Below, piece after piece: positions 42,765 through 53,000 of a stretch of 64,000 bases of DNA. The notes beneath the pieces were generated by a model that worked only from the letters and a program-made list of their open reading frames with translations, did no database searches and was not told where the DNA came from. The stretch's first letter is position 1, and each line of letters starts with the position of its first letter. This DNA is from Actinoplanes teichomyceticus ATCC 31121 (GTDB taxonomy: Bacteria > Actinomycetota > Actinomycetes > Mycobacteriales > Micromonosporaceae), in contig NZ_CP023865.1 of NCBI RefSeq assembly GCF_003711105.1, positions 5,667,001-5,731,000 of the forward strand, in the 5' to 3' direction. The translations under genes were made by a program, and so were the position numbers.

Positions 42765-44030
42765 CTACTTGGCGAGGCGCTCGACGTCGCTGACCGTCTG
42801 CTGCCAGGACTCGTCGGAGCTCTGCTTGCCCTGCTCGACGCGGCTGAGGCCGTCGCGGATGGTGGTCTGGATGTCACCGGCGCGCGGGCCCTGGTACTGC
42901 GGCTTGAGCTCCTTGGCGGCGGTGGTGAAGATCTTGCCGACCGGAGCGTTGTTGAAGAACGGGTCCTTGAGCGCGGCGATCTCCGGCTTGTCGTAGAGCG
43001 CCGGGATGGACGGCAGCAGGCCCGCCGTGGTGAACACCTTGGACTGCTGCTCGGGGGCGGTGAGCCAGGCGGCGAGCTTCTTGGCTTCCTCGACGTGCTT
43101 GCCCTGCTTCGGGACGGTCAGGTAGGAGCCGCCCCAGTTGCCGCCGCCGCCGGGCACGGCCGCCACGTCCCACTTGCCGGCGAAGGCCTTCGCCTGGTCC
43201 TTGATCTTCGCCATCATCCAGGCCGGACAGGCGATCGTGGCGAACTGGCCCTTGGCGAAGCCGTTGTTCCACTCCGGCGAGCTCTCGATCAGCTTGGCCG
43301 ACAGGTTGGCCTGGATCGCCTGCACCACCAGGTTCCAGGCCTCGCGCACCTCGGGGTTGCTCTTGACCACGATGGTGTTGTCCTGGTCGTAGAAGCCCAC
43401 CGGCGCCTGTCCGATCACGGCGTTGTACAGCGCGCCGCCACCGTCGAAGAACGCGGTGCCCTTCGGGGCCTTCCTGGTGAACTGCTCGCCGAGCTGGATG
43501 TACTTGTCCCAGCCGCTCGCCCACGCGGCGGAGACCTGGTCGCGGTCGGCGGGCAGGCCGGCCTGCTGGAACAGGTCGCGGCGGTAGCAGATGGCCAGGC
43601 CGCCGACGTCGGTGCCGTACCCGATCTGCTTGCCGTCCTTGGTCAGTGACGCCTGCCACTTCCACGGCAGGTACTCCGACTCGCGGTCCTTGCCCAGATC
43701 GACGAACTGGTTGCCGACCTCGCGCATCTGGGCGATGAAACCGGTGTCGACCGCCTCGATGTCCGCGGCGCCCGAGTTGGTGGCCAGGTGGGTCGCCAGG
43801 TCGCGGTGGTGCGCGTTGTAGTCGGCGGTGCGCTCCCGGATCTTGATGTTCGGGTGCTCCTGTTGGTACTGCTGGTAGAGCTGCTGGTAGCCGAAGTTGC
43901 CGAAGAGGCTGACGTTGAGCGTGACGTCGCCGCCGTCGCCACCGGACTCGCCGCCGGAGCCGCAGGCGGTCAGCGCCACCGCGGCCACCGTGGCCGCCGC
44001 GGCAACCCGCGCCAATCGGGCAAAGACCAT
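42765..44030 (-). CDS. Carbohydrate ABC transporter binding lipoprotein
   Basis: A 421-residue extracellular solute-binding protein of family 1 with a lipobox LTAC (Cys23) and a Gly/Ser-rich tether. The core shows IEAVDTGFIAQM and PAWMMAKIKDQ blocks seen in oligosaccharide receptors. The GH1 enzyme in the same operon suggests a beta-linked oligosaccharide. It is first in the operon and lies 21 bp downstream of a 30-bp palindromic operator. Confidence 0.92.
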   Translation of the reverse strand: MVFARLARVAAAATVAAVALTACGSGGESGGDGGDVTLNVSLFGNFGYQQLYQQYQQEHPNIKIRERTADYNAHHRDLATHLATNSGAADIEAVDTGFIAQMREVGNQFVDLGKDRESEYLPWKWQASLTKDGKQIGYGTDVGGLAICYRRDLFQQAGLPADRDQVSAAWASGWDKYIQLGEQFTRKAPKGTAFFDGGGALYNAVIGQAPVGFYDQDNTIVVKSNPEVREAWNLVVQAIQANLSAKLIESSPEWNNGFAKGQFATIACPAWMMAKIKDQAKAFAGKWDVAAVPGGGGNWGGSYLTVPKQGKHVEEAKKLAAWLTAPEQQSKVFTTAGLLPSIPALYDKPEIAALKDPFFNNAPVGKIFTTAAKELKPQYQGPRAGDIQTTIRDGLSRVEQGKQSSDESWQQTVSDVERLAK

Positions 44031-44051
44031 GTCAATATCACCTTTCCTTCG

Positions 44052-44081
44052 GTGTAACCGGTTTCATGAAACCGGTTACAC
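44052..44081. promoter_or_regulatory. 30-bp perfect palindromic operator of the sugar operon
   Basis: GTGTAACCGGTTTCA (44052-44066) is followed by its exact reverse complement to 44081. Each arm contains an AACCGGTT core, so it may hold two overlapping LacI-family sites. It sits 21 bp upstream of the binding-protein start and shares its arm with the site before the LacI gene. Confidence 0.85.
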
Positions 44082-44234
44082 GACGAACAGGGCGAACTAG
44101 CAAGCTGAGCACTGGAGAGCCCGGCAGGGGTGTGGCCGGAGGATTCAGGGCTGGGATGCGGCCCTTGCGCCAAGAGTTTGCCCCCATCAATGCCTCACAT
44201 GTCAAGTAACGAAGAGGTAACGAGATCGCCGACA

Positions 44235-44280
44235 TTGACCCGCGCGACACGCGGCTGTTACGGTGATGAAACCGGTTACA
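44235..44280 (+). promoter_or_regulatory. LacI gene promoter with autoregulatory operator
   Basis: TTGACC (44235-44240) and TACGGT (44259-44264), 18 bp apart, make a plausible promoter. TGAAACCGGTTACA at 44267-44280 directly follows it and equals one arm of the larger operator, which suggests the regulator represses its own gene. The gap 44082-44234 shows nothing else. Confidence 0.7.
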
Positions 44281-44293
44281 TAAGGACGTCGTC

Positions 44294-45307
44294 ATGTCCA
44301 GCATCAGGGAGTTGGCACGCCGGTGCGGTGTCTCCGTCGCCACCGTGTCCCGGGTCTTCAACACACCGGAGGTGGTCAGCCAGCGCACCCGCCAGCACGT
44401 TCTCGACATGGCCGCCGAGATCGGCTACCTGCCGAACGAGTCCGCCCGCACCCTCGCGACGAAGAAGTCGAACATGGTCGGGCTGGTCTGGGACACCGAC
44501 CACCGCCGCCCCGGCTGGCGACACCCGTTCCTGCAGGACATCCTCGTCGCGTTGAAGAGCGCCCTGAGCGCGCAGGGGCTGCACCTGCTCATGCTCGCCC
44601 CCGACCAGAGCGCCGGCCTCGACCCCGGGCAGCGTTTCGTGCGCGCGGTGCAGCGGCACAACGTCGACGGGGTGGTCGTCATCGACAACGGCAGCCGGGA
44701 TCCGGCCGTGCTCGCCCTGGCCGACGCCGGGGTGCCCTGCGTCGCGCTCGACCTGCGGTTCACCGGCCCCCGCTGTACGTACATCACGTCCGACAATCAC
44801 GGCGGTGGCCGCCTCGCCGCGGCGCACCTGATCGAACGCGGTCACCGGCGGATCGCCACGATCACCGGCCCGCTGCCCGCCTGGCCGGCCGTACGGCGGC
44901 TGGCCGGTTTCCGCGCGGCGCTCGCCGAGGCGGGCGTGCCCCTTGCCGACACCGACATCGAGTCGGGCGACTGGTACCTCGACAGCGGGCACGCCGCCAT
45001 GAACCGGCTGCTCGCCCGCGATCCCCGGCCGACCGCCGTGTTCGCCGCCGGCGACGAGATGGCGGTCGGCGCGATGCGCGCGATCCACGAGGCCGGCCTG
45101 CGGATCCCCGACGACATCGCGATCATCGGCTTCGACGACATCGAGGTGGCCGCGCTGATCCCGCCCGGGCTCACCACCATCGCCCAGGACAAGACCGGAA
45201 TCGGCACCGGGGCCGCCGAGGCGATGGTCGCCATGCTCCTGGGAACGGCGCCCCCGCCCGGGCCCACGACGCTGCCCACCACGCTGGTCACGCGCGGCTC
45301 CACCTGA
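44294..45307 (+). CDS. LacI-family transcriptional regulator of the sugar operon
   Basis: A 337-residue repressor with an N-terminal LacI helix-turn-helix (IRELARRCGVSVATVSRVFN) and hinge (PNESARTLATKKSNMVGL), followed by a periplasmic-binding-protein-like effector domain. Divergent to the sugar transporter/GH1 operon, with matching operators on both sides of the shared gap, it almost certainly controls that operon and itself. The effector is probably the imported sugar. It is not CebR, because the operators differ from the CebR box. Confidence 0.93.
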   Translation: MSSIRELARRCGVSVATVSRVFNTPEVVSQRTRQHVLDMAAEIGYLPNESARTLATKKSNMVGLVWDTDHRRPGWRHPFLQDILVALKSALSAQGLHLLMLAPDQSAGLDPGQRFVRAVQRHNVDGVVVIDNGSRDPAVLALADAGVPCVALDLRFTGPRCTYITSDNHGGGRLAAAHLIERGHRRIATITGPLPAWPAVRRLAGFRAALAEAGVPLADTDIESGDWYLDSGHAAMNRLLARDPRPTAVFAAGDEMAVGAMRAIHEAGLRIPDDIAIIGFDDIEVAALIPPGLTTIAQDKTGIGTGAAEAMVAMLLGTAPPPGPTTLPTTLVTRGST

Positions 45308-45329
45308 ACCGGCCGCCGGCCGCGGCGGC

Positions 45330-46979
45330 TCAGTGGTGCAGCAGCACGATCATCAGCTGAGCGACGAGGACCTTCAGGACCATCGCCACCGGGAAGACCG
45401 TCGAGTACGCCAGCGCCGGCAGCTCGTTGCGGGCCCGGTCCTCGGCGAACGTCAGCACGGCCGGGTTGGTGTCGATGCCGGCCATGACACCCATCAGCCA
45501 GGACAGCGGCATCCGCAGCAGCCGGCCGACGGCGATGCACGCGACCGCGGTGCCGGCCGCGACCAGCACACCGGCGGCGATCGTCTTCCACGCGCCGCCG
45601 TCGGCGAACCCGCGCACGAGCGCGCCGCCGGACTTGAGCCCGACCCCGGCGAAGAACAGCGCGACGCCGACCTGGCGCAGCACCGCGATCGTGGAGCGCG
45701 GCTGCTGCCAGGTGATCCGGCCGGTGCGCCCGATCCGCCCGAGGACCAGGCCGGCGATGAGCGGCCCGGCGGCCAGGCCGAGGCGCAGGGTCGCGCCGCC
45801 GGCGAGCGGCACCGCGACCGCGCCCAGCACCAGGCCCAGCGCGAGACCGAGGGTGAGGCCGGTGAAGTTGACCCGGGCCAGCGACTGGTCGGAGTCGCCG
45901 AGCAGGGCCGTCACGTCCGGCATGTGGTCGCGGGAGGTGACCACGCGGACCCGGTCGCCGAGAAGCAGCCGGGTGGCGGGGGTCGCGATCAGGTCGTGGT
46001 CACCACGCCGGACCCGGGTGATCAGCGCGCGGTGGCGGCGCGGCAGGTCCAGGTCGGCGACGGCCATGCCGGCCAGGGCGGGGTCGGAGACGGTGATCCG
46101 GCGGAAGTCCAGGGTGCTGCGGTCCAGCGACAGCGCCGGCCAGGCGTTCTCGCCGAGCCGGGCGACCAGATCGCGGGTGGCGGCGCGGGTGCCGACGACC
46201 GACAGCAGGTCGCCCTCCCGCAGGACGTCCACCGTGGCCGCCAGGTGCATCTGGTCGCCACGGCGCAGCCGCACCAGCAGCGCGTCACCGCCGCGGGCCA
46301 GCTCGTCGGTGAGCTCACGGACGCCGGCGCCGGCGCCCCGGGTGACCCGTACGGTGCGTTCCACCAGCTTCATCGGGGCGGGGGCCAGATGCGTGTTCTC
46401 GGCCGCCTCGCGCCCGAAGTCGACCCGCACGAAGATCATGTAGGTGATGAGTGCGCCGATCATGGCGACGACGCCGTACCCGTAGGTCAGGCTCATGCCG
46501 ACCGCCGCGTCGCTGGCCAGGGCGTCCGCGTGGGCCGGGTCGACGGCGCGCAGCGCCTCCTGGGCGCCGCCCAGCGCGGGCGCGTTGACCAGCGCGCCGG
46601 CGAACACTCCGGCGGCGGTGGCGGGCGTGAGGTGCAGCGCGGCCGCCGCGCCGACCGCGGTCAGGGCCGCGACGGTGAGGATGCCGGCCACGAAGATGTT
46701 GTCCAGCAGACCGCGCCGGCGCAGGGCGGCGAAGAAGGTCGGGCCGCTGGCGAGACCGATCAGGTAGACGAACAGGGCCAGGCCGAACTGGTCGGCGAAA
46801 TCCGGCAGCCGCAGCCGCTCGTCCAGGGCGCCGACGCCGAGGCCGACGAAGAAGACGGCCGCGACACCGAGCGCGACGCCGCGCACCCGGACGCTGCCGA
46901 GCAGGTGCCCGAGGCCGAGGACGACCGCGCACAGCAGGACGGCGTTGGCCGCCAGCAGGTTGATCGGGGACAAGCTCAC
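45330..46979 (-). CDS. YidE/YbjL-family transporter with two TrkA-C domains
   Basis: A ~550-residue membrane protein with two membrane halves (~1-180 and ~380-550, each about five helices and containing a LIGLASGPTF- or GVGLKSGG-type duplicated motif) that flank two TrkA-C/RCK_C regulatory domains (~200-365). This is the AspT/YidE/YbjL duplication family, mostly uncharacterised, proposed anion or amino-acid exchangers. I chose GTG 46979; a TTG at 46973 with GAGGG five bases upstream is equally plausible and shortens it by two residues. It converges with the LacI gene and does not appear to be part of the sugar operon. Confidence 0.85.
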   Translation of the reverse strand: MSLSPINLLAANAVLLCAVVLGLGHLLGSVRVRGVALGVAAVFFVGLGVGALDERLRLPDFADQFGLALFVYLIGLASGPTFFAALRRRGLLDNIFVAGILTVAALTAVGAAAALHLTPATAAGVFAGALVNAPALGGAQEALRAVDPAHADALASDAAVGMSLTYGYGVVAMIGALITYMIFVRVDFGREAAENTHLAPAPMKLVERTVRVTRGAGAGVRELTDELARGGDALLVRLRRGDQMHLAATVDVLREGDLLSVVGTRAATRDLVARLGENAWPALSLDRSTLDFRRITVSDPALAGMAVADLDLPRRHRALITRVRRGDHDLIATPATRLLLGDRVRVVTSRDHMPDVTALLGDSDQSLARVNFTGLTLGLALGLVLGAVAVPLAGGATLRLGLAAGPLIAGLVLGRIGRTGRITWQQPRSTIAVLRQVGVALFFAGVGLKSGGALVRGFADGGAWKTIAAGVLVAAGTAVACIAVGRLLRMPLSWLMGVMAGIDTNPAVLTFAEDRARNELPALAYSTVFPVAMVLKVLVAQLMIVLLHH

Positions 46980-47301
46980 CCTCGGTATCGTGTGCGGCCC
47001 GCGCGGGTCAGCGGGGGCGATCCAGCCTAAGAGCTGCCCAGTTGAGATGATCCACCGGGCGTTCCGCGCGCGGCGCCGGTCACCGCCCCGGGGCCGCGAC
47101 GGCGGCGCGACCGGGCCTCGGCCGCGATGCACGACCCCGGCGGATACGGTGAGTAACCGTATTGCGGAACTGGGCGGAAGGCCTGGTGGATGCCCCGCTG
47201 GTGGGACCGGGTCCTGCCGCATCCGGACGCCGAGGGCAGGCGCTGGAGCGGGACGGTCCGCCGCGCCCCGGTCGAGGTCGCGGCGGTCCGGCCCGGGCGG
47301 A
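46980..47301. other. Intergenic gap, nothing recognised
   Basis: These 322 bp lie between the transporter start and the GH12 stop, both on the minus strand. I see no gene, clear promoter or strong hairpin; a promoter for the transporter is expected here. Confidence 0.4.
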
Positions 47302-48399
47302 TCAGCTGTAGCTGAGCGAGAAGTTGTCGACCGTGAACGCGGACGCGCCCGCGGTGCCGGTGATCTCGAAGCCGAACTGCGCCTCGCCCACGGTCACGTC
47401 GCCCCACCATCCGTTGGTCCGCAGCCAGTTCAGGACCGCCAGCACGTCGACGGTCGCGGCGTTCGTGTTGGTGCGCACGAACGAGAACACCGCGTTGGCC
47501 CCGTTGGAGCCGCGGTAGACGTTCCAGGTGCTCCCGCCGACCGACACGTTGCGCGCGGTCGGGACCGCGCCGTTGGCGTCGTACTGCTCGGCGATCGGCC
47601 CCACCGCGCCGGCCTGGTTCGCCCAGATCATCACCTCGTACGCGTGGTTGTCGGCCCAGATGTCGTAGGCCGTGGTGTAGTCGCCGGTGCTCGGCACGGA
47701 CACGTTGAACGAGCTGGTGAACGTGGCGAGCGAGCTGAGCCTGCGGTTGAGCGTTCGGCCGGTGTTCGGGTAGGACTTCACGCCGGAGGTCCGCGGGTGG
47801 TCGGCGACCACGCCCCAGTTCGTGCCGCTTCGCGCCCAGATCGTCTGCGAGCCCGCGCCGGAGCCCCAGATGTTGTTGTAGAGCGTGTACCCGTTGCTGG
47901 TCCACGACGCCCACCGCCCGGAGTCGACCCAGGCCGCGTCCGGCGGGACGCCGGTGCCGGGCTGGCCCGTCGGCGAACTGGTCGGGGTGGTCACGCCGCC
48001 GGTGCAGGCGAGCCCGTTGAGCGTGAACGCGGCCGGCAGCGGACTGCCGCCGCCGGTCGCGTTGAAGCCGAACGACACCGTCGCGTTGGTGGCCACCGAG
48101 CCGTTGTAGCCGGCGTTGCGGGCGGTGACCTGGGACCCGTTCTGGGTCAGCGCGGTGTTCCACGACTGGGTCACCGTCTGGCCACCGGCGAACGACCACG
48201 CCAGCGTCCAGGAGGTCAGCGGGTCACCCAGGTTGGTGATCGTGACGTTCGCGCCGAAGCCACCGGGCCACTGGCTGCTGACGGCGTAGTTGACGGCGCA
48301 GCCGGCGGCAGCGGCGGCGGGCCGGGCGGTGAGCACGCCGGCGCCGGCGGTGAGGGCCGCGGTCGCGGCCAGGGAGAGCGCGAGAGTACGTCTGCGCAT
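47302..48399 (-). CDS. Secreted CBM2-GH12 endoglucanase
   Basis: A 365-residue secreted enzyme: signal peptide (~1-31), an N-terminal CBM2 (~32-134; Cys pair, WPGGFGANVTITN, QSWNTALTQNGSQV), a Thr/Pro linker, and a GH12 beta-jelly-roll (~150-365) with catalytic Glu residues in AYEVMIWANQ and QFGFEITGT. GH12 enzymes cut beta-1,4- or mixed-linked glucan. ATG 48399 begins the signal peptide; an upstream ATG at 48456 lies within a palindromic operator and was rejected. It stands alone. Confidence 0.93.
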   Translation of the reverse strand: MRRRTLALSLAATAALTAGAGVLTARPAAAAAGCAVNYAVSSQWPGGFGANVTITNLGDPLTSWTLAWSFAGGQTVTQSWNTALTQNGSQVTARNAGYNGSVATNATVSFGFNATGGGSPLPAAFTLNGLACTGGVTTPTSSPTGQPGTGVPPDAAWVDSGRWASWTSNGYTLYNNIWGSGAGSQTIWARSGTNWGVVADHPRTSGVKSYPNTGRTLNRRLSSLATFTSSFNVSVPSTGDYTTAYDIWADNHAYEVMIWANQAGAVGPIAEQYDANGAVPTARNVSVGGSTWNVYRGSNGANAVFSFVRTNTNAATVDVLAVLNWLRTNGWWGDVTVGEAQFGFEITGTAGASAFTVDNFSLSYS

Positions 48400-48438
48400 G
48401 GCGGTCGGTCCAATCTCGTGGGGAGTCACACGGCGTCC

Positions 48439-48454
48439 GTCGAAGCGCTTCGAC
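48439..48454. promoter_or_regulatory. LacI-type palindrome before the GH12 gene
   Basis: GTCGAAGCGCTTCGAC is a perfect 16-bp palindrome with the central CG of LacI-family operators, 40 bp upstream of the GH12 start. It differs from both the CebR box and the operator at 44052, so a third sugar regulator may act here. Confidence 0.65.
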
Positions 48455-48681
48455 AAGGGGGCGAGGCTTCCCGGGCGTCAGTGCGAGATGGCGCCGATGG
48501 TAAACGTGAGCACTCCCCGTAAGCAAGACGGCGATCGATGCCTGCCGAGTGCGGCGCCGTGCGGGGAGGCACTCGCGGCCGTCAGCGAACCGGGCCGCGG
48601 GCGCGGGGTTTCCAGCGGCCCGGCCACCGCGACGCCGCCGGGACGGGCGGGCACGACGCACGGGAACGGCATGGCGGACTT

Positions 48682-48701
48682 TACAATGAAAATCGTTTCC
48701 A
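48682..48701 (+). promoter_or_regulatory. Zur-like box overlapping a -10 element
   Basis: TGAAAATCGTTTCCA (48687-48701) matches TGAAAATGATTTTCA at 12 of 15 positions. TACAAT (48682-48687) at its left end is a good -10 element, so binding would block transcription. It lies 13 bp upstream of the GTG at 48715. The gap 48400-48714 otherwise holds only the palindrome at 48439. Confidence 0.72.
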
Positions 48702-48714
48702 ACAAGATGGGCGG

Positions 48715-49980
48715 GTGAGTATCGACCCGAGCACCTCCGTCGCGCCGGCACGCGCCGACCGCCGGCCGGCCGTCACCGTGCTCTCCGGCTTCTCCCCCGC
48801 CGCCGTGCAGGCGGCCGCCCGCGCCCTGCTGATCGGCGCCGACCGGCTCCTGGCGATCAGCCACGACCTCACCGGGATCCGCCACGGCATCGTGCGGCGT
48901 ACGGTGCGTTCGGCCACCGCGCTGATCGAGCAGAGCACCGTCGAGCCGGTGCACGGCTGCGTCTCCTGTACGCTGCGCGACGACGTGCTGCCCACCCTGG
49001 TCCGGCTGGCCCGCACGTGCCCGGACAGCGACCTGCTGCTCGTGCTGCCACCGGCGGTGGAGCCCGAGACGGTCGCCACCGCGTGCGCGCGCTGCCTGGT
49101 CGACGGCGCGCCGGTCACCGACGCGGTGCGGTTCGACTCGTACGTCACGGTGGTCGACGCGGACCGCTTCCTGGGCGACCTGGCCAGCAGCGACGACCTG
49201 CGCGACCGGGATCTGCACGCCGCCGACGACGATCACCGCGCGGTCGCCGAGGTGGTCGCGCACCAGGTGGAATTCTGCGACACGGTGATCCTGTGGAGCC
49301 GGCCGGACACCGATCCGGTCGAGCTGAGCCGGCTCGGCACGCTGGTGCACCGGCTGGCGCCGTGGGCCGTCCAGGTGCCGACCGGCACCACGCACAGCCT
49401 GGACTGCACCGGACTGACCGCGCTGGTGCACGGCACCGGACGCCACGACCCCCGACGGCCCGGCGTGCTGGGGCTGGCCCTGGAAGGGCGCCCGATCGCG
49501 GTGCACGCGCCGAGCCCGGACGGGGTGACCTCGATCGTGTTCGAGAGCCGGCGCCCGTTCCATCCGCAACGATGGCACGACGCGCTGGGCACGCTCACCG
49601 GCGACGCGCTGCGCGGCCGGGGGCAGCTGTGGATCGCCAGTCAGCCCGACGCGGTCGTCGGGTTCGAGTGCGCCGGCGGCGGTGTCCGCATGGACGGCCT
49701 CGGCTACTGGCTGGCCGCCCTGCCGGTCGAGCGCTGGACGCGGACCAGCGACGACCGGCGGCTGGCCGCCGACCTGGGCTGGGACCCCTACTACGGCGAC
49801 CGGCGTACCGTGCTGGCGCTGATCGGCCTGCGCCTCGACGCCGCGGCGATCACCGGGACGCTCCGCTCCTGCCTGCTGACCGACGCCGAGCTCGCCGACG
49901 GGATGGACCGGTGGCGGCAGCTGAGCGACCCGTTCGCCGGCTGCTTCCCGCTGACCGGCGACCACGCCGAGGGCAACTGA
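48715..49980 (+). CDS. CobW/COG0523-family protein lacking a Walker A motif, Zur-type promoter
   Basis: A 421-residue protein with the COG0523 layout: N-terminal VTVLSGF strand, a Cys-x-x-Cys motif in HGCVSCTLRDD, and a CobW C-terminal domain (RRPFHPQRWHDAL...GYWLAALP). The canonical P-loop GxxGxGKTT is missing: the strand is followed by SPAAVQAAA, so GTP binding in the usual way seems lost. Zur-controlled COG0523 proteins usually act as zinc chaperones; in mycobacteria one (Mrf) recruits a ribosome hibernation factor during zinc starvation, which is an alternative role. GTG 48715 was chosen because the promoter and Zur-like box lie inside the longer open frame. Confidence 0.85.
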   Translation: MSIDPSTSVAPARADRRPAVTVLSGFSPAAVQAAARALLIGADRLLAISHDLTGIRHGIVRRTVRSATALIEQSTVEPVHGCVSCTLRDDVLPTLVRLARTCPDSDLLLVLPPAVEPETVATACARCLVDGAPVTDAVRFDSYVTVVDADRFLGDLASSDDLRDRDLHAADDDHRAVAEVVAHQVEFCDTVILWSRPDTDPVELSRLGTLVHRLAPWAVQVPTGTTHSLDCTGLTALVHGTGRHDPRRPGVLGLALEGRPIAVHAPSPDGVTSIVFESRRPFHPQRWHDALGTLTGDALRGRGQLWIASQPDAVVGFECAGGGVRMDGLGYWLAALPVERWTRTSDDRRLAADLGWDPYYGDRRTVLALIGLRLDAAAITGTLRSCLLTDAELADGMDRWRQLSDPFAGCFPLTGDHAEGN

Positions 49981-49986
49981 TCGAAC

Positions 49987-50008
49987 GTGGCGCCCGCCCG
50001 GGCGCCAC
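49987..50008. terminator. Hairpin after the CobW-like gene
   Basis: GTGGCGCCCG (49987-49996) pairs exactly with 49999-50008 around two bases, 6 bp after the stop. The NRPS gene converges on it and may share it. Confidence 0.65.
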
Positions 50009-50071
50009 GACGTCCGGCGCGAGCCTCGCCGCCCGGGCGCCGCGACGCCGCGACGCCGCGCGGCCGGCGTC

Positions 50072-53000
50072 TCATGACGTGCCGGTCTGTGCGCCGATGG
50101 CGGCGATCACCTCGTCCACACCCGGGGCGCGCAGCAGCCCGTAGTGGTCGCTCTCCAGGTCGATCACGGTGGGGGCGACGATGCCCGGCAGCGCGGGGAG
50201 GTCGTCGCCGCGGGCCCGCAGCACGGTCACCGGAGCCTGGATCTTGCCGTCGTCCGGGACCCGGTGCAGGCCGTAGGTGTGCCGTACCACGCGCATGATC
50301 CGGCGGATCAGCGCGGGTTCCAGGGTGGGGAAGCAGCGGCCGGCGAACGCGGCGAAGGAGTCGTCGTCCACCGCGACGGCCAGGCATTCGTCCGCCATCG
50401 GGCCGGTCATCGTGCCGGCGAAGACCGAGAAGAGCACGGCGACGTACCGCTTGTCGGCATAGTCGGCGACCCCGGCCCCGGCGCCGCTGCCGGGCCGCGC
50501 CGGCGAGCCGGGCGCGAGCAGGATCAGGTGCTCCACCTGCTCGCCCGCCTGCTCCAGCTGGTACGCGGCCTCGGCCGCCACCCGCGCACCGAAGGAGTAC
50601 CCCCACAGCGTGTACGGCCCGTGCGGCTGCCGTTCCCGGATCGCGGCCACGTCCTGCGCCGCCATCGACCCGATCGTCGCGTACGGGATCTCCCCCTCGT
50701 TGATGCCGTACGCCTGGATGCCGTAGAACGGGCGGCCCGAGCGTTCGGCGAGCACCCGCAGGTTCATCGGGTACCCGCCGAGACCGGGCCAGCAGAAGAC
50801 CGGTGAGCCGGCGGCCGTGGCGCCGAGTCGTACCAGGCGCGACGCCCGGCGGCCGTCCTGCTCGCCGAGCCGGCGCGCCAGCCCGGCCACCGTGGGGAAG
50901 TCGAAGATGACCTGCACCGGCAGCTCGACGCCGAACTCCCGGTTGATCCGGCCGACCAGGGTCATCGCCATGAGGGAGTTGCCGCCGGCCGCGAAGAAGT
51001 CCTCCTCCGCCGACACGGTCTCCTGCCCGGTGACGGCCCGCCACAGGGCGGCGACGCGACGCTCGGCGCCGGTGCGTGGCGCCACGAACGGCCGCTGCGC
51101 GACGCCGGCCGCGGCGGAGGCGGCCAGCGCCTTCTGGTCGATCTTGCCGTTCGGGGTGCACGGGATCCGGTCGAGGATCACCACGCGGTGCGGGATCATG
51201 TAGCGGGGAAGCGTGCTGGCCAGGTCGTCGCGGATCATCTCGGCGGGGCCGCGCATGTGCACGGTGTCCTCCTTCATCCCCTCGGAGGCCACCTGCGCCG
51301 CGCTCACCGAGCCGCCGAGCGCGAAGTAGAACGGCAGCCGGCCGCCCGCGATGGTGGCGACCCGGTGCGCCGAGGGCAGGTCGTGGCCGCTGTCCGAGCT
51401 GTATCCGGAGGACATGAAGCCCAGGCCGAGGTCGTTCATGGACAACCGCTGCAACGTCCGGCCCAGGTCCAGGTAGCGGCGCCAGTCGGGCCCGCGGCGG
51501 CGCACCATGGTGATGCCGAAGGCCGCCCGGTCGTGGACGTGCTGGTTGATGGCGATGACGTGCCGGCGCTCGACCATCCGGTCGGAGATCCGGACCAGAT
51601 CCCGGCCGCGGTAGGCGTACTGGCCGGGTGGCAGGTCGACGCCGCGGTCGGGGTGGACCTGCAGGTACAGGTCCACCCCGTCGGGTCGTGCCGCGCGGTA
51701 CGGCACGACGGCGAACCGGCCCAGATAGACGTCGCCGTCGGCGCAGCCGAGCAGGTCGCCGGGGGGCGGGTCGTACGGCAGGCCGGTCACGGTGAGCCCG
51801 AGCCGCGGGAGGACCTCCTCGAACAGGCCGGTCATGTGACCGGCCTCGATGGCGAGCACCTCGCGGATGTTGTCGCGGTACACCGGCTCGATGGCGCGTC
51901 GCCGGCCGACGAAGTGCACCCGCAGTCCCGGTTCGGCACGCGGCGCGGCCGGCGCGACCTCGACCAGCTCATGGCGCAGCGGGTGGTAGTAGTAGAAGCC
52001 GGCGGGCAGGCCCCACAGCCCGGCTGTCTCCAGGATCATCTGGGTGGCGTAGAGCGCGCCCGGCGAGGCGTAGCCGTACTTGGGCAGCAGCCGCTGCGGG
52101 CTGCGGAACTCGCCGAACCAGCGCAGCGCCGCGCCGAACTCGGCCCAGCTGACCGCGGTCAACCGGCGGGGCGCCGCGGCGGGCGGGCGCCGGGCGAGCA
52201 ACCGGAGCAGGGCGGCCCGGGTGACCGGGGCGCCCTCGTAGAACCGGTAGGTCTTGCGGGCGAAGACCCGGCGGCGCTGTTCGGTGGTGGGCTCCCGGCC
52301 GGCGAGCGGGATCACCGGGCGCCCGGCCAGTTGCCCGGGATCGCGGACGCCGGGATGGGACAGTTGCGCCCGCACCTGCAGCCGGCTCTCCTTGGACTGG
52401 TGGTGGGCGGCGGCCCGGCCCTGGTCCATGAGCGCCGCCTCGCGCGGGTTCAGTTCCACGTACACCAGGAGGTCCTGCGCCTCGGTGGCGACCGCCGCGG
52501 CCTGCCGGACCCAGGGATGCGCCTCGGCGGCGAGCCGCACCTCGTCCAGCTCGATCCGGTATCCGCGCAGTTTCACCTGGTTGTCGGCGCGGCCGGCGAA
52601 CTGCACAGTCCCGTCGCGGTTGGCGCAGGCCAGGTCGCCGGTACGGAACAGCCGGACGCCGCCCGGGCCGGTGACGAACCGCTGCGCGGTCAGCTCCGGG
52701 CGGCCCAGGTAGCCGCGGGCCAGCTGGTTGCCGCCGATGTACAACTCGCCGACCTGGCCGGCCGGGACCGGCGCCCGCGCCGGGTCGAGAATGTGGTACT
52801 CGGTGCCCGGGATCGCTCGGCCGATCGAGACGCCGGGCGGGCTGCCGGGGCCGACCGCGACCGGATCGACCTCGAAGGCGGACGTGTTGATCGTGCATTC
52901 GGTGGGTCCGTAGAGGTTGACCAGCCGGGTGTCCGGCATCGCCGCGAGGCACTCGGCGGCGAGCGTGCGGGGCAGCAGCTCCCCGCCGGTGAAGATGCGG

